Assembly: GCF_000226115.1 (NCBI RefSeq)
Contig: NC_016462.1
Span: 3,286,001-3,350,000, forward strand
Direction of reading: 5' to 3'
From: Thermothielavioides terrestris NRRL 8126
Lineage: Eukaryota > Ascomycota > Sordariomycetes > Sordariales > Chaetomiaceae
DNA length: 64,000 bases
The position numbers and the translations under genes are program-made. The first letter of the stretch is position 1. Every line of letters begins with the position of its first letter. Below, one piece after another: positions 47,074 through 58,582 of this stretch. Below the pieces are notes generated by a model, which worked only from the letters and a program-made list of their open reading frames with translations, was not told where the DNA came from and ran no database searches.

Positions 47074-49076
47074 TCACAGCTTCCTGCAAAGCCGCGTCCC
47101 GTCCTCGATCACCTCCCACTCCTCTGTGCCCGGCGTCGATGTGGCGTAGAACACACCGAGCGGATCCCACTTGCGCCGGAGCGCCCTGAGCGCCGGGTAC
47201 TGCTCGCCCCAGAAGTGGCTCTGCCAGTCGCGCTGGTAGGGGTCGGCCTCGTTGACGTAGGTGCACCCGCTGGTGCTGGCCTTCCTCAGCGCGCTCTCCA
47301 TGGTGTTGGTCATGACGCTCTGCAGGTCGGCCTTCTGCGCGCGCGTCGCGTTGGTCGGCACCGAGATGGAGGCGATGACGAAGTCGGTCGCGTTGCGCCA
47401 CGCCGGGTGCGTCGCGCTGCTGCCGCGCGGCGCGCCGTAGCCCGGGTTGAACAGGTGGCCGATCATGAAGCCGAACAGGTCGGCCCGCGGCGAGAGCACC
47501 GTCTTGAATGCGTCGACGATGCCGTCGTTGTTGGTCGCCACGTCCTCGTGGTTGAACATCCAGCCGCCCGTCAGCGCCGAGCCGCCCGCCGCCTCGTCCT
47601 CGAAGAGGTCGATGTACAGGTCGTAGAAGGTCGGGAAGTCCTTGATGGCGAACTCGAACGGCACGCCCTTGGCCGCGAGCTCGTCCAGGAACGGCTGCAT
47701 CACGCGCCGCAGCTCCGCCGACGTCTTGCCGATGCCCACGAACGGCCGGGCGCGGAACGTCATGGGGGACAGCTCCCAGTAGACGTAGAGGCCGTTGTCG
47801 ACAAAGTGGTTGGACCACTTGTGGAAGATGGCCGTGCCGTTCCACCACACGTCCGGGTCCGTCGTGAGCGTCGAATTGATGTACAGCGTCGCGCCGGCGG
47901 ACCGGACGTCCGGGAAGGTCTTCATGGTGACCGACAGGATCACGGCGAACGAGGCCGGCCCGCCGCCCTTGAGCGCCCAGAACAGGTCCGGGTTCTGCGC
48001 CTCGTTGGCCGTCACGTAGTGACCCGAGGCGGTGATGGCCTCGAAGGCGAGGACGTTGTCCGCCGCTGATGGAGGTGATCAGCATGAGTCCACACTGCTG
48101 ACGAACCGGAGCGTCGAATCCTTACAGAATCCCTTGAGCGTCGTCCACGGGCCGTGGCCGCCACCCTGGATAAAGCCACCAGCAATGCCGACGGTGGGGC
48201 ATTCACCCGTGACGACGACGACCGGGGGATTCCGGGCGTGGCCGGCGGTGAGAATCGGACGCCCCTCGACCCCGGCACCGAGGGTGACGGCGCTGCCCTT
48301 GTAGCTCCCGGGACCGCTGTACGAGTCGATCCAGGTGACCTGCTGGAAGCTGTGTGTGTTGATGATCAAGGCGCCGTAGCCCGTGCTGCGGCCCAAGAAG
48401 TCGTGGCCCGTGTTGCGCACAATCAGCCGCACGTTGTTGCGCCGGGCAAAGTCGATGCCGGCCTTGACGTGCTGCGGCTTGGTCGCCATGATGACGTAGA
48501 CGCCGTAGTAGCCCAGCGTGCAGCTGTCGGCCGGGTTCTGCGTCGGCCGGCACGTCTCATTGGTGGCGTAGGTCCAGAGCTCGGCAGCCGGCTGGCTCAC
48601 TCTGAGGACAGAGGCCGGGGGACATGTCAGTTTTCTTCACTTCCAAACATGATGATGCGGGAGTGCAGAAAGGGCAGCGGTGCTTACGTCCACGACTCGC
48701 TCGTAAAGTTCTGGGTCACCTCGGCGCACTTGGCCGCATCGTACGTGTTGATCGTCCCGAGCGGGCCGGTGAAATTGTTGTGGCACGGCGCGCCGGGCGG
48801 GATGTTGACGAGCAGCTGCCCGTCGACAGTCGCGTTGAGCGCATTCCACTTGGCTGGCGATGGCCAGCACGGGTCGCCCGGGTAGCACTTGCAGCCAAAC
48901 TTGATGCCCTGGAAGGTTGTGTTCAAGGTGTCTGCGGCGTCCGAGAAGTCCAACGAGTCCACCGTGACGGAGGTCGCCACCGCGGCGTCTGGCTCATCCC
49001 GTACAAAGATCTGGCCCAGGGCGGTGGGCACGAGGCATGCGGCGCAAGCCAGCCCCAGCAAGGACGAGGCCATCAT
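47074..49076 (-). CDS. Secreted FAD-linked oxidoreductase, berberine-bridge-enzyme (BBE) type
   Basis: A flavin oxidase of the PCMH/BBE class. Exons 49076-48688, 48601-48126 and 48065-47074 give 618 aa in phase. It has a signal peptide (MMASSLLGLACAACLVPTALGQ) and many sequons. Both covalent FAD anchors are visible: the His of RNTGHDFLGRSTG (8-alpha-histidyl) and the Cys of GECPTVGIAGG (6-S-cysteinyl), followed by GGGHGPW. The substrate domain contains WALKGGGPASFAVI, and the C-terminal BBE domain YVNEADPYQRDWQ, FWGEQYPAL, RKWDPLGVFYA is complete. Bicovalent BBE oxidases oxidise sugars or alcohols or make C-C bonds in alkaloid and polyketide pathways. In-frame ATGs at 49088 and 49073 are alternative starts. 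The neighbouring MFS gene on the same strand is 0.8 kb downstream. Confidence 0.9.
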
Positions 49077-49760
49077 GATCCTGGCCACGCGACTGAAGAA
49101 AGAACTGATGGGAGCGGCTCAGGTACCTGTGAGGAAGACGGGAGACGGCGGCTGGAGCCGAGCAGTTGAGGACAGGCCAACCACGCCACCACTCCTTCAT
49201 ATGCACGTAGCCATCGTGCCTTCTTGTCGTCTGCTTCCGGGATCACCAGGCGCGGTGGGCAATGTTTTCCATCTACGGGCATTCCGGCGAAGCTAATGGA
49301 GGTTGCGGCGCAGTGAAAACGGAGTCCGGAAAGCAACCCATGCCAGGATAAGACCAACTGCATTTGCAACCCCGGAAGGGCGGCTCCTACTGTAACCCGC
49401 CAAGCCCCTTGCCCTGCAGCAAGCTCTCGCCCTCTGCAAGACGAGTTCCATGGCTGTAACCTATTCGCATGCGTCGACATTAGTAGCGCAACAAGGCGGC
49501 TCGGGTCCCGGGTGAACTATTGAATGCTAAGGTTGAAAATTCAGCGAAGTGAACACCCGAGGGAAACAAGGGCTAGGTAGGTGCTAATGCATCTGTTCCG
49601 CCCATGCTTACTCGAGCCACGTGCGGCTCGGTCCCTCCTGTCGGGTGTATGCCAACACCAGCCGACGACCTATCCGACGCTGCCGGGGAAGGGGGAACCT
49701 TTGCCCTCCTCTTTTCTGAACTGCCAAAATACCTAACCACAGTCTTCAGCAAACCACAGT
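49077..49760. other. Intergenic, promoter of the BBE oxidase
   Basis: No supported gene; only short ORFs without family features. Confidence 0.55.
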
Positions 49761-51140
49761 CTAGATTGGGATGGCGTCAAGATCTTTTGCGCTTCCCCGC
49801 TCCCGTCTCTTCTGGAAGCAAATCCACAAGGCGTACAGGGCGAACACGAGGACGGTAAGCGGCGCCGTGACGGCCCAGAAGAGGGCGAACTGGGGCTTCG
49901 TGGCCACGCCCATACCTCCTGTAGCCGACGCCTCGTCCCAGGCGAACAGGGGGGCGGAAAACAGGGCAGCAACGAAACTGCCCGGCAGGAAGAACATGGC
50001 GACCAGGGCGAGCATCTTCATGGAGGACGAGTCCTCGAGGCTGGACGCGGCAATGCTGTGAGTCGCCCTGGCTGCGTCGAACGCGATAGCGTTGTCCTGC
50101 TGGGCGATCAGGTGGAACAGCGCGGCGATCTGGATCTGCACCCGCTGCTGCACATACGCCGTGTCGACGGCCTGCATCTGCACCCGGTGCCGGAGCAGGT
50201 CGATGTGGGACGCCGAGAAGGGCTCCGCGGCGGTGAAAGCCGTGTTCTCCTTCTCGGCGAAGTCGGCAGTGTAATGGATCGATCCTCGACGGGCTTCGAC
50301 TCCGAGTTCGGCTGGGCTGGTGGTCGCGTGCTGTTGAATAAAGTCGTTGATGGCTTCGACGACTTTCATCTTGCGGGTGCCGTTGGCCAACTTGGCCGCG
50401 CACCCGCTCATCTGGGCCGAGAGCTGGCCCAGCTCGCCGGCCGCAGGTTGAGTCTGGTGCCGTGAGGTGAAGCGGTGGTGTCCCGTACGTGCCTCCACCT
50501 CCCGCACGGCCGCTTTGATGTCCTCGAGTGTGTTGTCGAGCCCGTGGGCCAGCGTCAGGCCGCAAAACAGGGCAGGGAACATGGGATGCCTCACAGTGGC
50601 AGCGCTCCATTTGGAGCCGAGGATGCGGCGAAGCTCCGCGCGCTCCTCGCCTTCGGCAAAGACGATGGCCTGGGTTTCCGGCGTTGGCTCCTCAGGGGCC
50701 AACGCCGGCCGAGACCAGGCAGCGACTAGTTTGGGGTGGTAGGCGACCGTGAACACGAGGGTCTCGCCGCGCGGTGCTGTCGCTGACACTCCCGCGAAGC
50801 AGCTCCGCGCGTAGTCGAGAGCGTCGTCGAGCTTCCAGGCCTTCGCCAAGCGTTCCAACACCTTGGTCGACGGGCTGGTCCGCTTCATGGTGCCCTCCTG
50901 CCCCACCCAGACAAGGCGGAGGGCACGACTGTATGCGCCGCCGGGGAAACAGCGGAAAGGTGACTCTTCCAGCCAGTTGTCGATGTCGAGCGAGGGGATG
51001 GTCTTGGTTTCCACCAGGGCTGGCGACGACAAGTCATCATCCTCTACCCAGACCTCTGTCACCTCTATGACGGGACACTTAGGAACGTCGTACTTCTCCC
51101 AACGACTATGACTGCCGTAGTGCCGGTAAAGGTCCTGCAT
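49761..51140 (-). CDS. CorA-like membrane protein
   Basis: A 459-aa single-exon protein of the fungal CorA-like type. It has a long N-terminal soluble part (WLEESPFRCFPGGAYSRALRL near residue 55; LSSPALVETKTIPSLDIDNW before it), a helical stalk (YVQQRVQIQIAALFHLIAQQDN) and two C-terminal membrane segments: MKMLALVAMFFLPGSFVAAL and LFWAVTAPLTVLVFALYALW, with a basic tail. The sequence SSLEDSSSMKM before the first segment is usual in this group. The G-M-N motif of true CorA Mg2+ channels is absent from the loop after the first segment, so magnesium transport cannot be assumed. Many paralogues of this class occur in filamentous fungi with no known role. Confidence 0.75.
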   Translation of the reverse strand: MQDLYRHYGSHSRWEKYDVPKCPVIEVTEVWVEDDDLSSPALVETKTIPSLDIDNWLEESPFRCFPGGAYSRALRLVWVGQEGTMKRTSPSTKVLERLAKAWKLDDALDYARSCFAGVSATAPRGETLVFTVAYHPKLVAAWSRPALAPEEPTPETQAIVFAEGEERAELRRILGSKWSAATVRHPMFPALFCGLTLAHGLDNTLEDIKAAVREVEARTGHHRFTSRHQTQPAAGELGQLSAQMSGCAAKLANGTRKMKVVEAINDFIQQHATTSPAELGVEARRGSIHYTADFAEKENTAFTAAEPFSASHIDLLRHRVQMQAVDTAYVQQRVQIQIAALFHLIAQQDNAIAFDAARATHSIAASSLEDSSSMKMLALVAMFFLPGSFVAALFSAPLFAWDEASATGGMGVATKPQFALFWAVTAPLTVLVFALYALWICFQKRRERGSAKDLDAIPI

Positions 51141-51898
51141 TTTTGCGGCTGAGGACGCGGTCTGGTCTGGAAGATGGCGACGGTCCAGACCCCTAAGTGA
51201 TGAGAGACGAAGGGGTGATCAGGACACTCAACAAGAGCATGAATCCGTATCTTTAGCAGCCAACCAAGATTTACATGTTGTGAACAGGCACCTATCGTCT
51301 TATAGCACTACCCCGCAGGGAGAGGTCAGCCAACTCCCAGGGAGGTAATGTTCAGGACCTGGTAAGGAGGCGGTGCATTCAGCGCAGCGGGTCACTATCA
51401 AGCTGCGCCCCTCCGCCGGGTTAACAATGCGGGGGCTCGCTTCCGGAGAGCGACGATCGTCAACCTCAGGACGACACCGGGATTTGAAAAAAAGACACAG
51501 AATTAAAAGAAGAAAGAAGAAAAAAGAAAAGGAAAGGAAGCAGGATGGAAGCGGACAAACGGATTTCCCCGTCCAGGTAACGAGTCAATTGCATCCGAGC
51601 GAGTGTACAGCGTACCCAGTGCCCGGCAACCAGGCCCTGTCCATCTCGAAAATACACATCTAGGTACGGATAACCGACATGGGTTGACGGCGAGGCAGAC
51701 CAACAAAGTCGACTCCGCCGCCGCCACCAAAAGGACGGCTCAATCAAGTCGCCATCGCAACACTATCGGCTCGAAAGCCCGGTCAACCGCCTTTGGCTCC
51801 GAAACGAATCATTCATTCGGGGAAAGGCCGCTGAGCAGCCCGCGACTCCAGACTCCAAACCTCAGGCAAGACTTCAATGCTCCTTCGCCGGCAACGGT
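51141..51898. other. Intergenic, no supported gene
   Basis: Short overlapping ORFs only; a purine-rich A/G stretch lies at about 51485-51540. Confidence 0.6.
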
Positions 51899-53011
51899 TC
51901 AGGCCGGGCCTGTCAGCATCGGCGCCTCGTAAACAGGACATCCCGCTTCGCCCTCCAGCTTCACGTCCCGGGATAAGTTCCCATCCTTCTGGGCGGATGG
52001 GGCTGGCAGAACCGGATCCTCCTTGCTGCGTCGTCCCGGCAACATCAGTTTCGCGAGCATCGCAAGATCGACCTCGTGCCACGCCTGGCCGTTAGACAGG
52101 TAAGCCCACTCTTGCCGCTCGGCGATCCAGGCGCGGCCGGGGAGAAAAGCCTCCAGCATGTAATAGTTGTCGCGCGAGAAGGGGTAAACCACCTCGGACG
52201 CCCCCGGCCGTTCTAGAAAAGCATCGGTGCCCGCCCGCACGTCCTCCTCAGTCAGGCGGAAATGGGCACGCTTGTCGGCCTTGTTCTGGCTGTGGCGGCG
52301 GACGGACCTTACAGTAGAGTCAAGGTGAGCCTCGAGAACTCTGGCGTACCAGAGAGGGCGGGTCAGGCAGCGGTTGACGATTTTCGCGTTTTCGGCCATG
52401 AGCTCCTGATTCCACGCCGGAAACGTGCCACGGGGAATCTGGGGGATCGGCGTTCCCTTGTCGAGGTGGTCTTGCCAGTGGGCAAAATCGACTACGGCGC
52501 ACAGCGAGTACCAGCGCCCGACGCAGGTCAGGCAGGTGCAGCTGATCGCCGGGTCGGGGGGCGGGATGTGCTGATGTTGCGGTCGATGCCCATGTTGGAG
52601 GTCTGGGCGGCGGGGGGACCTCAGCAGGGGCCGCAGGGCTGGACTGACGTCCTGCAAGGGAACTGGCCGCAAGAAGCACCGCTGGAGGACGGAATAGCGC
52701 AGATTGGTGACGGCACGCATGAGCGGCGCCTCGTTGTCGAGGATGAGGCTGCGAAGGGCTTTGCACACGCGCAAGAGGGCAAAGATGTCGCTAGGACGGA
52801 GCAACTCCAGGATTTCCATCATGAGCTCACAGGGCAGATCCTGAAATCCGCTGGGGTTCTGGAGCTTTGGTTGTCGTCGGGCTCTTTTTTCTTGCTTCCT
52901 GAGTTGGCGTTGAGCTCGCTTCGAATGGCACGGCAGCACCCGCGTCGACTCGGCCACAGGCGCGACGTCGCACGCTCGGCTTTCGCCTGGGGGATCCGTC
53001 GTCGTTGGCAT
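51899..53011 (-). CDS. F-box domain protein
   Basis: About 370 aa, single exon. After a basic N-terminal region (KRAQRQLRKQEKRARRQ) comes an F-box: GFQDLPCELMMEILELL, then PSDIFALLRVCKALRSLI, the Skp1-binding helices. The C-terminal part lacks WD40 or LRR repeats but has a CTCLTC Cys pair and the WYSLCAVVDFAHWQDHLDKG block found in a large family of fungal F-box proteins. It probably acts as an SCF ubiquitin-ligase receptor, target unknown. The start at 53011 (MPTTTDPPG) is preferred to one 31 codons earlier because the extra residues look non-coding. Confidence 0.8.
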   Translation of the reverse strand: MPTTTDPPGESRACDVAPVAESTRVLPCHSKRAQRQLRKQEKRARRQPKLQNPSGFQDLPCELMMEILELLRPSDIFALLRVCKALRSLILDNEAPLMRAVTNLRYSVLQRCFLRPVPLQDVSPALRPLLRSPRRPDLQHGHRPQHQHIPPPDPAISCTCLTCVGRWYSLCAVVDFAHWQDHLDKGTPIPQIPRGTFPAWNQELMAENAKIVNRCLTRPLWYARVLEAHLDSTVRSVRRHSQNKADKRAHFRLTEEDVRAGTDAFLERPGASEVVYPFSRDNYYMLEAFLPGRAWIAERQEWAYLSNGQAWHEVDLAMLAKLMLPGRRSKEDPVLPAPSAQKDGNLSRDVKLEGEAGCPVYEAPMLTGPA

Positions 53012-53348
53012 TTTGGAGGTTGCAGAAACGAAAAAGCAGCGCAAGCGCGGAGAGGGCAGGATAACGGAGTTAAGACCATGGCACTTGCCCGAACAGCGAC
53101 GCAATATCGACGCATACAGTGTACACAGTGGGGAAGGTACTGTCCCCGGCTACAGCAACTCACCAACGCGACTGCCCCAACAAGCGACTCGACCGTTCTC
53201 CAAATGCAGCTGGCACATGCACGCGGCGATGAGACCCTGGGTTGGCTTATTCTGAAGCGATGCACAGTGCGCACCATTCAGCCTCCGTCCCCTCTCCGTC
53301 CTGCCTCTCTAATTACCCGGCACCTCTATCGAATGCATCCAACGATTC
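53012..53348. other. Intergenic, no supported gene
   Basis: About 340 bp between the F-box start and the MFS stop; nothing recognised. Confidence 0.6.
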
Positions 53349-55272
53349 TCAGGTCGTTGCAAAGTTCAACGGTCCCGCCCAGATGCGCATTGACTTGCCC
53401 CGCCACAAAAGCACAACGATCAACACCAACGCAGCGCCGCACACCGCAGCTTGGATCCCGAAGCTGGCCTTGGTGCCCTGCGCCTCGGCCCAGCTCACCT
53501 GGAAGTAGCTGATGATGAACCCGCCGATGGTGCGCGAGAAGTTCAGCCACGCCGACACCTCGCCCGACGCCTCCGGGTAGCTGTCGAGGCAGTAGCTGTT
53601 GAGCGCCACCGTCGCAATCATGATGCCGAACACGTACAGGCCCCAGCACACGCTCGTCACCATGTAGTGCCACGCGTTCTCAAAGCACTGCCCGAGCAGC
53701 ACGAGCCCGACGATCATCAGCGGCGCCGAGAAGAACACGGCGCGGAGCCGGACCTCGGGCTCGAAGTGGCCCTTGTGCCTCCGGATGTATTGCTTGGCCA
53801 GCGCATCGTGCAGCCAGTGGCCTGCCGCCTCGGCCAGGATCACCGCCACCACCGGCGTGAAGTAAAAGAAGCCGATCTGCTTCGGCCCGAAGCCGTAGAG
53901 CGGCGTGACAAACAGCGAGAGCGTCGTGTTGATGCCGACGACCCAGGCGAAGGTCTGGTTTATCAGTCAGCCAGCACGGAGCCCTGTGGCGGGCGGGTCT
54001 CGTATCTCACCCGCGCACCAGACGGGAAGGCGGGAACTCACGAGTGCATAGAACAGACACGACAGGGCCACCGTCGGCAACAACAACACTCGGATTGTGC
54101 GCCAGCACGCCTGCGTGAACGTGTTGCGAAGGTGCCGCGACCTCCATTGCGAAACGCCAACTAAGCGCGCGACTCGGCTGCCCCGCGGCGGCTGTTCCGC
54201 GGCCGGGATGCTGCGGTCATAGTATGTCTCGTCCAGAAAGCATACCACCAAGACCAAGCCAAGCGCGTTCATGGCGAAGAACACCCAAAACGCCACCGGC
54301 CAGCGCAGCTTGTCGGTGATGAAAGCGGTCAGTAGGGGACCCATGTAGGGGCTGATGATGATGAATGAGCTGCAGACCGGCCGTCGTCGTCAGCCCGAGG
54401 GTCCGTCGGGAACCGGAGAGAGAGCAGATGCTGCTCCCGGAGGACACACTTACGCCCAGATGTTGATCTTGCGCGCCTGCTCGTGGAAGAAGAAAATGTC
54501 CTTGACAAACATGAGCCCGCCGGATTGGCATACGGTCGAGAAGAAGCCGTTGAGGATGCGCGCCGCCATAAACGACTCGAACGACGTCGCTCCGGCGCAC
54601 CACGCCGCCGTGGCCGTGGAGATGAGTAGGAACCAGAAAACCACCGGGAGGCGGCCAAAAAAGGCGCTCAGCATGACGACTGGTCAAAAGCTGTCAGTCC
54701 GGCAACCCGAATATTCCGCCGGGACGGGACGGGACGGGAAAGACTCACCGACAACGCCGCCAGCGCCAAGCATGAAGACGTTGCCAGCCTGCGAGTGGTT
54801 GACATAGTCCGGCGTCATGCCCCACTCCCTGTTCCAAGCCCTTCGGTCAGCTCCAAATCTTCCCATGCCGCACTGCGTCTTCCGGGAGGGCAGAGGGCAC
54901 CTACGCTGCCTGCGGGATCAGGGTCACGGCGCCCGTTGCACTGCCATAGTCCGGGAAGAAGGAAACAAACGCAACAATGAAGAGCATCAGGTGTTTCCTG
55001 GCCCAGCTCCAGTTCAGAGGATCGTTGACATCGTCGCTGGGCTGTGGGATTAAGACGGTGCGGCCGTCCTTGGCGAGTTTGAGTCCTGCCGCCCTGGACG
55101 CATCTTCGCTGTCGATGTCGATGAGGTAGCCCTCGGACTCGTGGAACTCATGCAACTTTTCTGCCCTTCTGCGCAAGCCGCCGTCCTCCGCTGCCGCCTT
55201 CTCTCCAATTGAGCCGGCCTTCATTCCGGCCTCGTCTGCGAAGACTTCGGCAGATTCCTGCTTCTCGGTCAT
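53349..55272 (-). CDS. MFS transporter, DHA1/Hol1-like
   Basis: A 535-aa drug:H+ antiporter-1 type major facilitator. Exons 55272-54905, 54828-54749, 54679-54454, 54369-54042 and 53954-53349 with matching phases. The soluble N-terminus ends with DVNDPLNWSWARKHLML, the usual entry to segment 1. Also visible are GSATGAVTLIPQAAEWGMT, MLSAFFGRLPVVFWFLL, ARILNGFFSTVCQSGG.MFVKDIFFFHEQARKINIW, IIISPYMGPLLTAFI, FLDETYYDR, TFAWVVGINTTLSLFVTPLYGFGPKQIGFFYFTPVVA and, in the last exon, SYPEASGEVSAWLNFSRTIGG. Relatives export drugs or take up polyamines/cations. A GGGAC microsatellite (about 54716-54738) lies in the second intron. It points the same way as the F-box, CorA-like and BBE genes. Confidence 0.88.
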
Positions 55273-57402
55273 GGCTCGAGGTCTTGTTGGGGAAGCCCCA
55301 GATGACTTGAGAGGTTCGGTTAGACTTAGGCGGCAAAGCCAAGTCCTCCCGTCCTTCACAAAGGAAGGCACGCGCACAGAAACCGGGGGACCGCGACGAC
55401 CGCGACGAGCGCGACGACGAGACAACAACTGGCAGGAAAAGAACCAAGGAGATCTGCAGCTTGCCCTGGGTGGGTGCCTCCTGGGCTTTTCTCATCCAGG
55501 CCCCCCGACACAAATTAGGAAGTCTTGGATTGGGCGGATGCAACCCCGTCCCGGTCAGCATTCATCTTGCTCCAGGGAGAACAATATCCGAGTTCCACAC
55601 ACGATTGGCAAACCTGGGGTAAGATGCGGTTGGCACCAGTTAACCGCTAACCGCCCCTCCCTTGCCGAGCTAACGCGCAGCACCGGTAGCAAGGGTCGGC
55701 TATGAACAAGCTACTGACGCGGATCCCCTCATTCGCCTGTTTGAACACTGACTTAGTGTACAGTCCGGATCCGTCCATTGCATTGGCCAATCGACCGAAA
55801 TCAATCAGCCGGGTCTCGAACACGGTCCGCTGTGAAGGGATGAGTAACTGCCTCGTGTACGTACCTCCATGCGCACGAGTACCGTGGATTCAGCAGACGG
55901 CACGGCCCCATCTACCGTGACACACACCACCAGAGCCGAGGGGACTTGTGAGGGGAACCCTGGCGGATGCTACCGGGAGCTTATCCGGCACAAGCAAGCT
56001 CACCAATGCGGATGCGGACCGCGCTGCAATCGGTGCACCTGCGTCAGCAATTTCGCCCACCAACTCGGCTGCATCCTCGGCAAGTCCCAATCTGCTTTGA
56101 AAGCATGCAGCTCGTACCTAACGAGCAAAGCAACTGCCACCTGCGGCGAGACACAGGAGCAGAAGTCCGACATTGGCCAAAACATCGCAGAAACTGCAGT
56201 ATATTATGCAGGCCTGGTTACGCAGGTTGAGCTGGAAATACCACTCCCGCCCTCCCGACGGCAGCGATGCTCCCGTTTGTAATCAGCCTGGACGCCGCGA
56301 TCCGCGGGAGGCAGGCAACGCGAGCGCGTGCACTATGATGTAGCAACCGGATGGCTATCTCCAGTCCACCCAAGGCTCTGCGAAGCCCAACTGAGATTCC
56401 ATTGCCTTTCTGCGTCACATTCTATGTAGAACAGGTGCCTACCTACTCCATGGACCGAAACACCAGATTGCACCATGGGCAGGGAAGCATCCGGGGAAGC
56501 GAAGCGCACCAATAGATAACGTTACGGAGCAGCACGCTGAGAAGACGAGTCTCGCACTGCCCGGAACACCCCTGTGCTGAGTAACGACACGACAGCGACA
56601 AACCCCGCCAGTGCAGTGGTGTCCTGTATGTATGTACATACCTCTCCAATATGTCCTCGTCATCTTCATCGCGACTGAAGGCAGAACCTCTTGTCTCCCA
56701 GCGAGCTGGACTATACCACCCACCATCCGTCCCACACCTCTCAAATGGTACTGTACAGGCACCCCATTCATGGGTTAGCTGGATTTCATACCCAGTATTT
56801 TGGCCACATAGGTCTTGTGCCGTTGTGTTTAAAAAGCGAGCGGATCAATGGTGCAGTCGCGGTCGTGGTGTGTATCACCCGGCCCGCCAGCAGAGAGATG
56901 AACATGGTCCCAGATCTAGTTGCTGGGGGGCAGGAAGGGGTAGTTGCAGCTGGGCGGTTCAGCGCTCAAGGGAGGCTGACCAGCATCACAGGTAGCAGAC
57001 TATTGGTGTCAGCATCCAGCTCTCGTAGCCCAACAGCCACAAAAGCCCGCCATCTTGTGTCGCGAACGAGAACTGAAGATGAAGTTTCCCGTTGCACTGC
57101 CGCTTCCGAGTTAAGGACGGAGAGTTACCATGCGCGGACATCGCGCGTCCTCTCGCCCAGATGCCCCGTTTAGTGCCTGATCTAAGCCATTGACCAGTTA
57201 TTTGTAACGTCCTTCGTCCTCTCGGAGGGCAGCTGAATGTGGGATTGTAAATCATCTGGTCATGGATGTTGTTCTTGGTGTAAGAGTAAATAGCAGTTCG
57301 CGCACCGGAATAGACCAAGTCATGGGTGAAGATAAACATGCTCTCAAACAAGTTTCCTCGTCCATCCTGCGTCTGTTTGGCCCCGCAGATATCACGGTAG
57401 AT
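55273..57402. other. 2.1-kb intergenic region, no supported gene
   Basis: Several ORFs of 60-160 codons on both strands overlap without family features. A Cys-rich plus-strand ORF at 55869-56282 has no signal peptide and no matching second exon that I could find. The left end is the MFS promoter. Confidence 0.55.
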
Positions 57403-58582
57403 CTATGAGCTCCCCTGCCCCTCGTTGAAGAGCACGTATCGGTATCTCGGCTTGCCCGCAGCCATCTCGACAATCGCCTTGTTGGCGTCCTTCATCGGAA
57501 TCTCCTGGATCCGGCCCTTCACCTTCCGGTCCGCGGCGAGCTGGAGCATCTCGCGAATCTCGCCGGGGGAGCCGATCAGAGAGCCGGTGATCTTGAGCCG
57601 CTTGAAGATGAGGGGGAACTGCTGGATCGGCGGGAGGCCGTCCTCGGGCGCTCCGACCTGGACAAACGTGCCGTCGAGGCGCAGGAGCGTCAGGTACTCC
57701 ATCAGGGGCATCGAAGACGACGAGACGGTGCAGACGATGATGTCGAGCGTGGAGGCGTGCTTCGCCGCCCAGTTCGGGTCCTCGGCCGTGGCGATGAACT
57801 CGTCGGCGCCCATCTCCAAGGCGTCCGCCTTCTTGTCGGACGTGCGCGAGATGACCACCACCTTGTCCGCCTTCAGCCCCTTTGCCCAGATGACGCCGTA
57901 GTGGCCGAGGCCGCCCAGACCGATGATGCCGACCGCCTTCCCGGGTCCGGCGCCGTGGTGCTTGAGCGGCGTGTAGGTCGTGATGTCGGCGCATAGCATG
58001 GGCGCCGCCTCGGCCGAGCTGATGCTGTCGGGGATCTTGAAGACGAAATGCGACGGGGCGCGGTGGTAGAGAGCAAAGCCGCCGTAGGACTTGCCGCCGT
58101 TCAGGTGGATGCTGTTGTAGGTGGACACGTTGTGCACGCCGCAGTAGTTCTCCATGCCCGAAACGCATGCTGCGCAGTCGCCCTTGCGGCCCAGGCACGA
58201 ATCACTCTGCGCGCCGACGCCGACGCGGTCGCCGACCTTGAGGCCGCCCTCGGCCTTGGAGCCGACCCGGATGACGGTGCCGACGATCTCGTGGCCAACG
58301 CAGCAAGGGTAGTTTGTCGATCCCTGATCATGCAATCAGTCACCTACCTGGGTGTCCCTTCTATCGTGCATCTTGGTTGCAGGACAAGCCGTGAGAGCTG
58401 CTTACCCAGCCGCTCCGGAGGGTGTGCAGGTCGCCGCCGCAGATGCCGCAGTGCGTAATCTTGATATCGACATCGGTCTCCTCCCACGGCTTGGGCTCGA
58501 ATTCGCCCCATTCCATCTTTCCCTCCGCCGCCGAAGGGCCATGGCCGAGCCAGCCCTCGAAGTTGTAGTCGGTGGATGGCAT
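57403..58582 (-). CDS. Zinc-dependent medium-chain alcohol dehydrogenase (CAD/ADH6-like)
   Basis: An NADP-type cinnamyl-alcohol-dehydrogenase-like enzyme reducing aldehydes to alcohols. Exons 58582-58406 and 58323-57403 give 365 aa. The catalytic zinc Cys lies in HCGICGGDLHTL, with the GHEIVG motif just after the intron junction (GWGSTNYPCCVGHEIVG). The structural-zinc cysteines are in DSCLGRKGDCAACVSGMENYC. The Rossmann fingerprint is GIIGLGGLGHYGV, followed by ISRTSDKKADALEMGADEF. The C-terminus (GKPRYRYVLFNEGQ) is normal. Yeast ADH6/ADH7 and fungal relatives detoxify aromatic aldehydes such as those from lignin; the substrate here is inferred from family only. The intron is 82 bp with a GTAAGC donor. 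Confidence 0.92.

Noticed and set aside
46673..48085. 470-codon minus-strand ORF overlapping the BBE oxidase
   Set aside because: Out-of-frame reading of the BBE exon 3 plus intergenic DNA; the BBE frame carries all motifs.
52262..53512. 416-codon plus-strand ORF
   Set aside because: Antisense of the F-box gene, lacking domains and running into the next intergenic region.
55869..56282. Cys-rich ORF that might be a secreted protein
   Set aside because: No signal peptide, no CFEM or other Cys pattern, and no convincing splice partner.
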